Assembly (NCBI RefSeq): GCF_947492555.1
Contig: NZ_CANLNE010000002.1
Span: forward strand, 177,501 to 241,500
Direction of reading: 5' to 3'
Source: an uncultured Roseobacter sp.
GTDB taxonomy: Bacteria; Pseudomonadota; Alphaproteobacteria; Rhodobacterales; Rhodobacteraceae
DNA: 64,000 bases
Part shown: positions 25,887-35,075 of the stretch, one piece after another
Layout: every line of letters starts with the position of its first letter
Numbering within the stretch: the first letter of the stretch is position 1
Notes under the pieces: model-generated
Databases searched by the model: none
Seen by the model: the letters and a program-made list of their open reading frames with translations, nothing else
What the model was told of the DNA's origin: nothing
Made by a program: the position numbers and the translations under genes

Positions 25887-26963
25887 TCAGTGTGGGAATG
25901 GCCACAGCCTGAGTTTCTCCTTGGCCACCCGCCAGAGCTGCGCCAGCCCATGCGGTTCCGCGATCAGGAAGACCACGATCAGCCCGCCGACGATCACCAG
26001 GTTGAGATGCGCCACGATATCCGTGGGCCAGCCCAGCCAGTCCACACCGATCACCTTGAGCGCGACCGGCAGCAGCACGAGGAAGGCGGCCCCGGCGAAG
26101 GAACCGAAGATCGAGCCGAGGCCCCCGATGATGATCATGAAGAGCACGAGGAACGACTTGGTGATGCCAAAGGCTTCGCCCACTTCCACAGCCCCCAGAT
26201 AGACCGCGAAGAAAAGCGCGCCGGAGATGCCTACGAAGAAGGAGCTTACCGCAAAGGCCGTCAGTTTTGCCTTGAGCGGGTTCACCCCAATGATCTCAGC
26301 CGCGATGTCCATATCCCGGATCGCCATCCACTGCCGCCCCACGGACCCGCGCGTCAGGTTGCGCGCGACCACAGCCGAAAAGATCGTGAAGATAAGGCAG
26401 AACATATAGGTCGCCCAAGCTTCTGTATTGGGTCCCGTGATCAGGATGCCGAAGGTGTCCCGCTCGGGCGCGTTGATCTGGCCGGAGGCGGAGTAATTGT
26501 AGAACCAGCTCACCTTGTTGAAAAGCCATACCAGGAAGAACTGCGCGGCCAGCGTTGCCACGGCGAGATAAAACCCCTTGATCCGCAGGGACGGCAGGCC
26601 AAAGAGCACGCCGACCATGGCCGTGATCCCACCGGCCAGCAGCACGTGGATGAACATGCTGACCTCCGGAAAGCCCGTCATCAGCTTGTAACAGGCATAG
26701 GCCCCTACGGCCATGAACCCGCCCGTCCCAAGGCTCACCTGCCCGCAGTAGCCCACCAGAATGTTCAACCCGATTGCCGCAATCGCATAGATCAGGAAGG
26801 GCATGAAGATCGAATTAACCCAGTAGTCATTGATCATGAAGGGAATGACCACGACGGCGATGAACAGCACCACATAGTACCGCCAGCGGTCGAATTTGAT
26901 CGGAAAGGTCTGGCTGTCCTGCGGATAGGTGGTGCTGAAATCCCCGGCTTCACGATAAAACAT
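25887..26963 (-). CDS. livM: LivM-type ABC transporter permease
   Basis: 358 residues with about nine to ten membrane segments. The conserved LivM stretch GLNILVGYCGQVSLGTGGFMAVGAYACY (about 83-110) and the EAA-like region RDMDIAAEIIGVNPLKAKLTAFAVSSFFVGISGALF are clear. It forms the membrane channel with LivH. A soluble N-terminal tail (FYREAGDFSTTYPQDSQTF) precedes the first helix. Its start codon overlaps the stop of the small secreted protein gene upstream by one base, indicating translational coupling. Confidence 0.92.
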   Translation of the reverse strand: MFYREAGDFSTTYPQDSQTFPIKFDRWRYYVVLFIAVVVIPFMINDYWVNSIFMPFLIYAIAAIGLNILVGYCGQVSLGTGGFMAVGAYACYKLMTGFPEVSMFIHVLLAGGITAMVGVLFGLPSLRIKGFYLAVATLAAQFFLVWLFNKVSWFYNYSASGQINAPERDTFGILITGPNTEAWATYMFCLIFTIFSAVVARNLTRGSVGRQWMAIRDMDIAAEIIGVNPLKAKLTAFAVSSFFVGISGALFFAVYLGAVEVGEAFGITKSFLVLFMIIIGGLGSIFGSFAGAAFLVLLPVALKVIGVDWLGWPTDIVAHLNLVIVGGLIVVFLIAEPHGLAQLWRVAKEKLRLWPFPH

Positions 26964-27391
26964 TAGTAGATCAGCTCCCTGATATCTTCGAATTCGTCGG
27001 TATAAGTGAAACTGATCATCCGAAACGCCAGCCCATCAACGATGCCCGAGACTGTCCAGTAGAGGGCTCCGCTCTCGCCGACCGTCATGAAAACCTCGGA
27101 AATGAAATCGGGGTTTTGGCGTGATCGTTTGATTGTGATGCATTCCAAGGCTTCCTCCGATACGACAGCCTCCAGTCCTTCGGCCAAGCGCCGCTTGGCA
27201 TCTTCAGAGACATCAAATCGTTCAAAAGCTTCCGCGAAACGCCCTTCGCTGATCAATCCCTTGACGCGTTCAAGTCCGGCGCTTCCTTGAGGATTTGCAA
27301 AACCTGAACATGCACCGCCAGCGGCCATGGTTGAACCAGTCAAACACAGACCCCAAAGAACGGCGAAGCGAAGGCATTTAAGTATGAGCAT
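26963..27391 (-). CDS. small secreted protein of unknown function
   Basis: 142 residues. A signal peptide is seen (ILKCLRFAVLWGLCLTGSTMA, cleavage near 23), followed by a compact soluble domain with ERVKGLISEGRFAEAFERFDVSEDAKRRLAEGLEAVV and an ALYWTVSGIVDGLAFRMISFTYTDEFEDI C-terminal part. No family was recognised. Two cysteines (mature Cys near 28 and Cys near 104) could pair. It overlaps the livM start by one base, so it belongs to the transporter operon and probably acts in the periplasm. Confidence 0.65.
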   Translation of the reverse strand: MLILKCLRFAVLWGLCLTGSTMAAGGACSGFANPQGSAGLERVKGLISEGRFAEAFERFDVSEDAKRRLAEGLEAVVSEEALECITIKRSRQNPDFISEVFMTVGESGALYWTVSGIVDGLAFRMISFTYTDEFEDIRELIY

Positions 27392-27528
27392 GCACGCCTT
27401 CCCAAAACACGGCCTTGGCCTTCAGCTTCACACCACCTGCGTTAACCACGTCACAGTCTTTCACGGATTTTCCCAATTTCGCCCCATTTGCCCTGCCACA
27501 CCCAAGCGTGGGGGCAGGAGTGGGACTG

Positions 27529-27867
27529 ATGACGGCCATCCTGAAAGATCTGCGCGAGCTGGACGCCCGTCTGGCGCGCGGCGAGATTACGGACGTGGAA
27601 TACACAGCGCGGCGGGCGCTGCTGATCGACAGTGTCGATGTCGTCGAAACCGAATTCGTCGGAACCGAGACGCCTGCCGCACCGCCAGAGAAAAGGCTCT
27701 CCGGTTCCATGACATGGGGCTTTGGAATCGTCATCTGTCTGGGTGTCGTCGGCGTCTGCCTTTGCTTTGCCATGCTGGTCTTTGGGGACATGAACCTGGC
27801 GCTCACATTAGGGGTCACGATCCTAGCCGCACTCACCGTAGCGCTCTTCCGTTCACTGGAAGAATAG
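27529..27867 (+). CDS. small membrane protein with SHOCT-like N-terminus
   Basis: 112 residues from the ATG at 27529. The N-terminus LKDLRELDARLARGEITDVEYTARRALLID resembles the short SHOCT motif (L-x2-L-x5-G-x-I-x3-E-Y). After a linker come two hydrophobic segments (WGFGIVICLGVVGVCLCFAML and LALTLGVTILAALTVALF). Function is unknown. It lies on the plus strand inside an otherwise minus-strand transporter operon, between livH and the small secreted protein gene. The frame is open upstream to 27415 but that part is not protein-like. Confidence 0.6.
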   Translation: MTAILKDLRELDARLARGEITDVEYTARRALLIDSVDVVETEFVGTETPAAPPEKRLSGSMTWGFGIVICLGVVGVCLCFAMLVFGDMNLALTLGVTILAALTVALFRSLEE

Positions 27868-27900
27868 CGACGCGCCACCAGAAGTTTTGCAAGACGCCGC

Positions 27901-28890
27901 TCAAACACGCTCAATGATCTTCTCCCCGAACAAGCCCTGCGGGCGGAATACCAGAAACAGCAGCGCCAGCATGTAGGCGAACCAGTTCTCCGTGGCCCCG
28001 CCGAGGTAAGGCGCGCCGATCAGGAATTCGAAAAGCTTCTCGCCCACGCCGATGATCAACCCGCCGACAATCGCGCCCGGAATCGAGGTGAACCCGCCCA
28101 GCATCAGCACCGGCAGCGCCTTCAGGGCAATCAGCGACAGAGAGAACTGCACGCCGGATTTAGCCCCCCACATGATGCCCGCCACCAGCGCCACAAAGCC
28201 TGCGAGCGACCACACCAAGATCCAGATGAAATTCAGCGACACACCAACCGAGAGCGCCGCCTGATGGTCGTCTGCCACGGCCCGCATCGCGCGGCCCTGC
28301 TTGGTGTACTGCGCAAACATCACCAGCGCCGCCACCAGAATGATCGCCACGATACTCGCCACGATGTCCAGATTGTCGATAAAGAAGCCGTAACCGAACC
28401 ACCCGAAGGTAGTCTCATCAATGGTTTCATTGATCCCCTGCGGCAGGCCCACATCCAGTGTCTTGATGTCAGAGCCCCACATGAGGTCGCCCACACCCTC
28501 AAGGAAATACGCCAGCCCAATGGTCGCCATGAACAGGATGATCGGTTCCTGCCCGACCAAATATCGAAAGATAAACCGCTGCACCATCCAGGCGAGCAGG
28601 ATCATCACGCCTATGGTCAGCAAGATCGCCGCCAGGGCCGGCACGTTCCAGCCAAAGTAATGAAGCTCCGTGCCGAAAATCGCGTTGATCAGATGGGCAA
28701 ACGGCACCTGCCCATTCATGATCCCGTAGAGGGTCATGGCCGCGAACAACGCCATGACCCCTTGCGCAAAGTTGAAGATGCCGCTGGCCTTGTAGATCAG
28801 AACAAAGCCAAGTGCCACGAGCGCATAGAGCACCCCCGCCATGAGCCCGTTCAGAAACACCTCGATGGTGAAGGCCAGCTGTTCCGGCAT
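27901..28890 (-). CDS. livH: LivH-type ABC transporter permease
   Basis: 329 residues with about eight membrane segments. The conserved LivH opening NGLMAGVLYALVALGFVLIYKASGIFNFAQGVMALFAA (about 14-50) and the EAA-like region AMRAVADDHQAALSVGVSLNFIWILVWSLAGFVALVAGIMWG are present. It also carries a longer central loop (around 120-160) than E. coli LivH (308 aa). It pairs with LivM. Its start codon overlaps the stop of the preceding secreted-protein gene (28890) by one base. Confidence 0.93.
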   Translation of the reverse strand: MPEQLAFTIEVFLNGLMAGVLYALVALGFVLIYKASGIFNFAQGVMALFAAMTLYGIMNGQVPFAHLINAIFGTELHYFGWNVPALAAILLTIGVMILLAWMVQRFIFRYLVGQEPIILFMATIGLAYFLEGVGDLMWGSDIKTLDVGLPQGINETIDETTFGWFGYGFFIDNLDIVASIVAIILVAALVMFAQYTKQGRAMRAVADDHQAALSVGVSLNFIWILVWSLAGFVALVAGIMWGAKSGVQFSLSLIALKALPVLMLGGFTSIPGAIVGGLIIGVGEKLFEFLIGAPYLGGATENWFAYMLALLFLVFRPQGLFGEKIIERV

Positions 28891-29492
28891 CAGTTTGCTC
28901 CTTGTCCCAGCAGAAGCCGCGTGTGCTCGCGCTCAGGCTGATATGAGACTTTGAGCCGGGTCAGACCCGCCTCGCTCAGGTTCCAGTTCAGGGTGATCTC
29001 CGTGACTCGCCCGTCTTCACGGGGCGCGGCCAAAAACACCGCCGCATAGGCCCGCGGCATTTCGCGCTTCGACACCGGCTCGAACGGGGCCGTGGCCGCA
29101 AACTTGGCCCCCTCGCCGCCGCGCCAGTCGCGATACGCGATTAAGAGATCCGAGTATTGCATCCCCGTCATCAGCAGTTCGCACGACGGATATTCATCAC
29201 CATAAACCACAGCCACCTGCGGGTTCGGCGTCGTCAAATACCCCAGCGTGACCTGCGTCAACTCGCTCGCTGCAAATCGCGCCCGCGCGCCACTGGGAAT
29301 TTCGCGCAAGGTCGAGCGATCCAGCGAGGACGGGTCCTCCAGATAAGCCGCGCAATACGACTGATAAACCTCGCAAGTCTCCTGCATCGCCGGGCTCGGC
29401 TCCGCACAGAATTGAGGCGCCGCTTCCGCGTCCGTGCTCGTGTAAACCACACTTCCAAGAGCGAACGCGCCCATTAACCACCAATTACTCAT
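28890..29492 (-). CDS. secreted hypothetical protein in the transporter operon
   Basis: 200 residues from the ATG at 29492. A signal peptide (NWWLMGAFALGSVVYTSTDAEA, cleavage near 24) precedes a soluble domain with several cysteines (QFCAEPS, QETCEVYQSYCAAY, PSCELL). The segments CEVYQSYCAAYLEDPSSLDRSTLREIPSGA and LTEAGLTRLKVSY-like C-terminus gave no family match that I recognise. One-base overlap with the livH start indicates co-translation. Being periplasmic and inside the liv operon, it may assist substrate capture, but this is inference. Confidence 0.6.
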   Translation of the reverse strand: MSNWWLMGAFALGSVVYTSTDAEAAPQFCAEPSPAMQETCEVYQSYCAAYLEDPSSLDRSTLREIPSGARARFAASELTQVTLGYLTTPNPQVAVVYGDEYPSCELLMTGMQYSDLLIAYRDWRGGEGAKFAATAPFEPVSKREMPRAYAAVFLAAPREDGRVTEITLNWNLSEAGLTRLKVSYQPEREHTRLLLGQGAN

Positions 29493-29824
29493 TGTACCCT
29501 CCAAAAGGTATCCATTGTCCGTCTGCTCTGTGACACCAGCCCGAGGGGCGCGGCATTGCATGAAGGACAGGATCGCCGGCAGACTAAGCATGATCTCGCC
29601 CATGCTTGGGTGGTACCACGGAAACAATCCGCCGATGGTTAACCTTTTGTTCAAAAAATATAACAGGAGTGGAGTGTTCGTGAGCGTATGTTCGCGCCGC
29701 ACAGAACACAGGCGCCACGCCCAAATGAAGATCTAAAGACGTGCTGGGCCGACCGTTCGCCACGCACCAACGTAATACCGACGCGATACCGACCCAAAAC
29801 AGACGCGCCACTGACGGGGCTAAT
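29493..29824. other. gap inside the transporter operon, with a weak candidate small ORF
   Basis: About 330 bp between livG and the secreted-protein gene. A minus-strand reading frame of 82 codons (29832-29584) starts with an ATG overlapping the end of livG in an ATGA-type arrangement and has a GGGGG ribosome site, beginning MTELAPSVARLFWVGIAS. Its later part (HLGVAPVFCAARTYAHEH) does not look protein-like, so I leave it uncalled. No terminator or repeat was seen. Confidence 0.3.
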
Positions 29825-30643
29825 TCAGTCATGCGCGACCCCCAGATAGGCGTCGATCACCGCCTGATTGCCGCGCACCTCAGACGGTGTCCCGTCGCCG
29901 ATCTTCTTGCCGTAGTCCATCACCACGACCCGGTCGGAGAGGTCCATGACCACACCCATGTCGTGCTCAATGAGTGCAATCGTCGTGCCGAACTCGTCAT
30001 TCACATCGAGGATAAAGCGGCTCATGTCCTCTTTCTCCTCCACGTTCATGCCCGCCATCGGCTCGTCCAGCAGCAAGAGCGACGGCTCCGCCGCCAGCGC
30101 CCGCGCCAGCTCCACCCGCTTTTTCAGCCCATACGGCAGCCGCGAGACAGGCGTCTTACGGATCGCCTGAATTTCCAGAAAGTCGATAATCTTTTCAGCG
30201 ACTTCCCGGTTCTCGGTTTCCTCTTTCTCCGCCTTGCCCAGCCAGAACGACTGCGAAAACAGCCAGGTCTTCATATGGGTCAGCCGCCCGGTCATCACGT
30301 TGTCGAGCACGCTCATGCCTTCGAACAAGGCAATGTTCTGAAACGTCCGCGCGATCCCCTGTTGTGCCACCTGATAGGGCTTCATCGGCGGCCGCGGCGT
30401 ACCCTTGTAGAACACCTGTCCCTCCTGAGGCACATAGAACCCCGAGATGACATTCAACATCGATGATTTGCCCGCCCCATTGGGCCCGATGATCGCGCGA
30501 ATCTCCCCTTCGCGGATGTCAAAGGAGATGTCCTTGATCGCCTCAACTCCCCCGAATCGCAGGGTAATATTGCGCATCTCCATGACCACGCCGCCAATCT
30601 TACGACCGTCCTCGGTGGTGTATCCTTCGGCCTGATCAAGCAT
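29825..30643 (-). CDS. livG: LivG-type ABC transporter ATP-binding protein
   Basis: 272 residues. Walker A GPNGAGKS (53-60), a signature region SRLPYGLKKRVELARALA (with PYG in place of the usual SGG, typical of LivG), Walker B LLLLDEPMAGMN, and the LIEHDMGVVMDLSDRVVVMDYG switch are clear. It is the first ATPase of the HAAT transporter, pairing with LivF. A 19-residue N-terminal extension precedes the first strand. It lies downstream of the acyl-CoA ligase gene on the same strand. Confidence 0.93.
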   Translation of the reverse strand: MLDQAEGYTTEDGRKIGGVVMEMRNITLRFGGVEAIKDISFDIREGEIRAIIGPNGAGKSSMLNVISGFYVPQEGQVFYKGTPRPPMKPYQVAQQGIARTFQNIALFEGMSVLDNVMTGRLTHMKTWLFSQSFWLGKAEKEETENREVAEKIIDFLEIQAIRKTPVSRLPYGLKKRVELARALAAEPSLLLLDEPMAGMNVEEKEDMSRFILDVNDEFGTTIALIEHDMGVVMDLSDRVVVMDYGKKIGDGTPSEVRGNQAVIDAYLGVAHD

Positions 30644-30731
30644 GGCTTACCCCCAACGCCCGCAGGCTCCGCGATATGTTAACCATTGTCTGTCTATGAT
30701 GATCCCAGGAGCAGCAAAAAGGATCGTCACA

Positions 30732-30911
30732 ATGCACAGCGATTGGGAACGCACCTGCCTGATCTCGATGGCCGCCAAACGCAAAAGCCGCGGCCTCACC
30801 CGTACCGAAGCCATTCACGACATCGACACGACCCTGCGCGGCTTCTCCACAAGGTTCCACATCAGCCGCGCGGTCAGCGCCGCCTACAATGGACCAATCA
30901 CAGAGTTCTGA
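30732..30911 (+). CDS. small hypothetical protein
   Basis: 59 residues from the ATG at 30732, MHSDWERTCLISMAAKRKS to the C-terminal SAAYNGPITEF. It is basic with a helix-forming centre (RTEAIHDIDTTLRGFSTRFHISRAV). No family recognised. It lies on the plus strand in the 320-bp gap between livG and the acyl-CoA ligase gene, both on the minus strand. It reads like a real short protein more than a shadow, but evidence is limited; an upstream in-frame ATG at 30642 is less likely. Confidence 0.4.
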   Translation: MHSDWERTCLISMAAKRKSRGLTRTEAIHDIDTTLRGFSTRFHISRAVSAAYNGPITEF

Positions 30912-30964
30912 GCGCACCCTGCGGGAGGGTGGGCGGGGCGATGGCGCAGCCGAGCGTCGTCCCA

Positions 30965-32935
30965 TCATTCCGCCGCCATCTTCTGCGCCACGGCTTGTAC
31001 CGCTGCTGATCGCACTTCCAAAGTTGCCGAAATCGAGCCCTTGCGCCCGTCCTCATAGGTCACTTCCGTGACCGTGCTTATCGACGTCGATCCATCGTAA
31101 AGCGCGGCTATAATATCCGCGTATTTCTCCTCGATGATCCGCCGTCTCACCTTCCGGGTCCGCGTCAACTCACCATCGTCCGCGTCCAGCTCCTTGTGCA
31201 GCACGACAAAGCGGTGCACCTGGCAGCCTGACAGCATCTCGTCCTGCGCGATGGAGGTATTCACCTCCTCCACATGAGCCTGGATCGTGTCCATCACCTG
31301 CGGATGCCGGGCCAGCTCCTGATAAGACGCATAGCCAATGTTGTTCCGCTCCGCCCAATTGCCCACCGCCGTGAGGTCGATGTTGATGAAGGCCGTGCAT
31401 TCATCGCGCCCGTTTCCAAAGACCACAGCCTCCAGAATATTGGGAAAGAATTTCAGTTTGTTCTCAACATACTTGGGCGCAAACAGCGATCCATCCGCCA
31501 TCTGCCCCACATCCTTCGCACGGTCGATGATGCGCAGATGCCCGGTGTCCTCTTCAACAAACCCCGCATCCCCCGTCGCCACCCAGCCTTCGGCATCCTT
31601 GGTGTCCGCGGTACTTTCCGCGTTCTTGTAGTACTCTACGAACACACCGGGCGAGCGATAGAAGACCTCGCCATTCTCCGCGATCTTCAGCTCCACACCG
31701 GGGCAGCAGACGCCCACCGTATCACTACGCACCTCGCCATCGGGCTGTGCCGTGATGAACACTGTCGCCTCAGTCTGACCATAGAGCTGCTTGAGATTGA
31801 TGCCCAAAGACCGATAAAAATCGAAGATTTCCGGGCCGATCGCTTCCCCCGCCGTATACCCGACACGCACCCGGCTAAAGCCCAGCGTGTTCTTCAATGG
31901 TCCGTAGATAAACAGCTCGCCCAGATTGTACTTGAACCGGTCCCACTGGCTCACCGGCTGGCCGTCCAGAATCGCAGGGCCCACCTTGCGCGCTTGTGCC
32001 ATGCAGACATCGAACAGCCACTTCTTGAAGCGCCCTGCGTCCTCCATGCGGATCATCACATTGGTCAGCTGCGTCTCGAACACCCGCGGCGGCGCGAAGT
32101 AATACGTCGGCCCGATTTCCCGAAGATCCACGTGCATCGTATCGGCACTTTCAGGGCAATTGGTGCAGAACCCCGTCCACATCGCCTGCCCGACCGAGAA
32201 AATGAAATCCCCCACCCAGGCCATCGGCAGATAGGCCAGAATATCATCTGTCTGCCGCAAATCGTCGAATTCAGACGAGGACTTCGACGTCTCGATCACA
32301 TTGCGGTTGCTCAGCACCACGCCCTTGGGCTTGCCCGTCGTCCCGGACGTATAAAGCATCACACAGGTACTGTCGTAGTCGAGCTTGTTCTGCCGCTCGG
32401 TCAACTCCCCGGTCAACTCATCGCGCTTGGCGCGCCCGACGTCCTGGATGTGGCTGTATTGATGCAACCGGGAATGATCGTATTTCCGCAAGCCCCGGGG
32501 ATCGAGGTAAATCATCTGCTCGAAGTTCGGCAGCTCGGCCTGCACTTCAATCACCTTGTCGACCTGCTCCTGATCCCCCACGATCACAAAGCGCGCGCCG
32601 CAATGGCTCAACACGTATGACATCTCTTCCGCAACCGCATCCTGATAAAGCGGCACAGGCACGGCGCCGCACATCTCAGCCGCCACCATGGACCAGTAAA
32701 GCTTGGGTCGGTTACGCCCGATGATCGCGACAAAATCCCCTTCAGCCACACCCAGATCCAGCAGGCCCAGCGCCAGCGCTTCGATCTCTTCGCGCGTCTC
32801 CGCCCATGTCCAGCTCTGCCAGATGCCATACTCCTTTTCACGATACGCAGGCGCGTTCGCAAACTCGGTGGCATTGCGGTGCAACAGCGCCGGAACGGAC
32901 TGCGGTCCGTCAGCGCCCTTGGTGCGATCAGTCAA
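30965..32935 (-). CDS. long-chain-type acyl-CoA ligase (AMP-binding enzyme)
   Basis: 656 residues of the ANL superfamily. The P-loop CVMLYTSGTTGKPKGVVLS is at about 191-209. The adenine motif YGQTEAT, the WVATGDAGFVEEDTGHLRIIDRAKD hinge and the C-terminal lysine region follow. The FACS-like length and the large N-terminal domain match long-chain fatty-acyl-CoA synthetases (FadD15/AMP-binding type). The first gene of the minus-strand run with the HAAT transporter, it would activate the imported acid to its CoA thioester; that substrate link is inference. Divergent from the sensor kinase gene. Confidence 0.92.
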   Translation of the reverse strand: MTDRTKGADGPQSVPALLHRNATEFANAPAYREKEYGIWQSWTWAETREEIEALALGLLDLGVAEGDFVAIIGRNRPKLYWSMVAAEMCGAVPVPLYQDAVAEEMSYVLSHCGARFVIVGDQEQVDKVIEVQAELPNFEQMIYLDPRGLRKYDHSRLHQYSHIQDVGRAKRDELTGELTERQNKLDYDSTCVMLYTSGTTGKPKGVVLSNRNVIETSKSSSEFDDLRQTDDILAYLPMAWVGDFIFSVGQAMWTGFCTNCPESADTMHVDLREIGPTYYFAPPRVFETQLTNVMIRMEDAGRFKKWLFDVCMAQARKVGPAILDGQPVSQWDRFKYNLGELFIYGPLKNTLGFSRVRVGYTAGEAIGPEIFDFYRSLGINLKQLYGQTEATVFITAQPDGEVRSDTVGVCCPGVELKIAENGEVFYRSPGVFVEYYKNAESTADTKDAEGWVATGDAGFVEEDTGHLRIIDRAKDVGQMADGSLFAPKYVENKLKFFPNILEAVVFGNGRDECTAFINIDLTAVGNWAERNNIGYASYQELARHPQVMDTIQAHVEEVNTSIAQDEMLSGCQVHRFVVLHKELDADDGELTRTRKVRRRIIEEKYADIIAALYDGSTSISTVTEVTYEDGRKGSISATLEVRSAAVQAVAQKMAAE

Positions 32936-33161
32936 CTGTTGTCCTCCCAGACCTTGTCTTTTGCAGACAAGCGCGGCGCTGACGCCGTCATATCAGTAAC
33001 AATGTTGCTTTTAGGCTCGGCGTCAACTTTTTCGTCATGATTTCTCAATCCTTACGAATTGTTACACGCATCTCTCACACCGCTTTTTGGGACGATTTGG
33101 ATTTTCACCGCCTCAATCCGTGATAGGTTTGCGCCGTCCGCGCGCAGTCACAGGAGCAGCA

Positions 33162-35075
33162 TTGGCCCTTTCCGATTCCAGAACGCAGGAGCTGACCGCC
33201 GCCGGTCTCAACCTGATCGGTCAATCTCTGACGATCTACGATTCCGACCTGCAACTGGCCGTCTGCAACGGCCCGTTTCAACGCATGTTCGATCTGCCAG
33301 ATGCCTTGGTCACACGGGGTGCCACTTTTGAGGACACGATCCGGCATCTGGTCCTGCGCGGCGAGTATGGCGATGTGACCGACATTGACGCCTTTGTGGC
33401 TGAACGGGTCGACCAGGCGCGCGCGTTCGAACCCCATTACATGGAACGCACACGCTCGAACGGGCGTATCATCAGCGTCGAAGGTGCACCGCTGCCGCAG
33501 GGTGGGTGGGTCACGGTTTACACAGACATCACGCGCACCAAGCGACAGGAGGCCTTGCTGCAAAGCCGGTCGGAGGAACTGTCCGATCAGCTCAACACCT
33601 ATGCAGAGGAACTTTCCAGTACGAACCGTGCGCTGGCTGCCATGAATGCCGCGCTGCAAGAAGCCAAGCGTGAGCTGACGGAGATCGAGGCCCGCACCCG
33701 GCTCACCACGGAAATGATGCCCGCGCATATCGCGCATATCGATGCAGCAGGGCACTACACCTATTCCAACCGACAGCTCAACGCTGTGATCCCGGGACGC
33801 CCGTCAGACATTCACGGCATGCACATCAGCAGCGCCCTGGGCGCCTCCGCGTACAACCGGATCGTGCCGCATCTGGAGCAGGCCTATGGGGGTCAGGCCT
33901 CCGTTTTCGAGTTCACCGATGATGCCAGTGCACGCCGCATCCGGGCGGCGTTTACCCCCGACACCCGGGGGGGCATCTACATTCTGTCCATGGATGTGAC
34001 CGCCGAAATGCAGGCCCGCGTGGCCTTGCAGCAAACCCACCGCCGTGCTCTGGCAGCCCAGATGACCTCTGGCCTGACCCATGACTTCTCCAACCTGCTC
34101 ACGATCATTCTCGGGCTGCAATCCAAGCTTTTGCGGCACCAGGATCTGCCCGGTGACGTGATCGAAATGGCAGAAGGCACGCTGGCCGCAGCCCGACGGG
34201 GGGGTGCTCTGTTGAGCAGCATTGCCGGCATGACCGAACAGCGCGCCCTGCGCCCCAGCGCCACCAGCCTCCGTCAGTTGATGGACGACCTGCGCAGACT
34301 TGCGGATCACACCTTGCCAGAGGGCATCGCGCTGGATCTGGATGTGTCTGCGCCCGAGGGTCTGGTGATGCTGGACGGTGGCATGGCGACGGACAGCCTG
34401 TTGAACCTGATCCTCAACGCCCGTGATGCCTGTGGGGCGACGGGTCGCATTCTGGTCAGGCTGCGCATCGTACATGACACCTGGATTGAATGGCAGGTCA
34501 CGGACACAGGGCCGGGCTTTTCGGACCGCGCGCTCAGCCACGGGTTCGATCCGTTTTTCACCACCAAAGGGGCCGAAGGGTCCGGGCTCGGCCTGCCGAT
34601 GGTCTACGACATGACCAAGCTCGCAGGCGGCGATCTGCGGTTGGAAAACACCGATGCCGGCGCCCGCGTGGTCCTGCGACTGCCCTTCAGGCCGGCGGTG
34701 GAAACCCCGCAGGCGCTGGTACTGCTGGTGGAAGACCGTGATGATCTGCGCGCCCTCTACCGCGATATGCTGACCGATCTGAATCACTCGGTCATCGAGG
34801 CGGTCAGCGCCGATGAAGCCAGCGCATTAATGGCGGATCTGCCGGAAATCTCACTGGTGCTGTCAGATATTCAACTGGCCGGAGACGCCACGGGCATCGA
34901 CCTCGCACAGCGTCTGATCGGTGTCGTGCCGGTCATCCTGATGACCTCCCTGCCTGCGGACCATGCGCTCTACCAATCCGCCCAGAGAATTGCGCCTCTG
35001 CTGCAAAAACCATTTACGGCAGAGGACATCAGCACCGTCCTGGGCCCGTCAAACAGCAAGGCAATCGCCTCATGA
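33162..35075 (+). CDS. hybrid sensor histidine kinase with PAS-type domains and C-terminal receiver
   Basis: 637 residues from a TTG start at 33162, chosen for the AGGAG at 33152; an ATG at 33087 lies in frame but lacks a clear ribosome site. Order: PAS-type sensor (about 12-125), a coiled coil (125-180), a second PAS (182-290), a phosphoacceptor helix with His307 in LTHDFSNLLTIILG, a HATPase with N-box LNLILNARDAC, DTGPGF and GSGLGLPMV, then a receiver (about 517-630) with Asp569 and Lys616. No membrane segment, so a cytosolic sensor. It overlaps the response regulator gene by 4 bp and is divergent from the ligase-transporter run. Confidence 0.9.
   Translation: MALSDSRTQELTAAGLNLIGQSLTIYDSDLQLAVCNGPFQRMFDLPDALVTRGATFEDTIRHLVLRGEYGDVTDIDAFVAERVDQARAFEPHYMERTRSNGRIISVEGAPLPQGGWVTVYTDITRTKRQEALLQSRSEELSDQLNTYAEELSSTNRALAAMNAALQEAKRELTEIEARTRLTTEMMPAHIAHIDAAGHYTYSNRQLNAVIPGRPSDIHGMHISSALGASAYNRIVPHLEQAYGGQASVFEFTDDASARRIRAAFTPDTRGGIYILSMDVTAEMQARVALQQTHRRALAAQMTSGLTHDFSNLLTIILGLQSKLLRHQDLPGDVIEMAEGTLAAARRGGALLSSIAGMTEQRALRPSATSLRQLMDDLRRLADHTLPEGIALDLDVSAPEGLVMLDGGMATDSLLNLILNARDACGATGRILVRLRIVHDTWIEWQVTDTGPGFSDRALSHGFDPFFTTKGAEGSGLGLPMVYDMTKLAGGDLRLENTDAGARVVLRLPFRPAVETPQALVLLVEDRDDLRALYRDMLTDLNHSVIEAVSADEASALMADLPEISLVLSDIQLAGDATGIDLAQRLIGVVPVILMTSLPADHALYQSAQRIAPLLQKPFTAEDISTVLGPSNSKAIAS

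Noticed and set aside
29584-29832. 82-codon frame after livG as an operon gene
   Set aside because: The start overlap and ribosome site are attractive, but the later two thirds do not look like protein and no similarity was recognised; described only as part of the gap.
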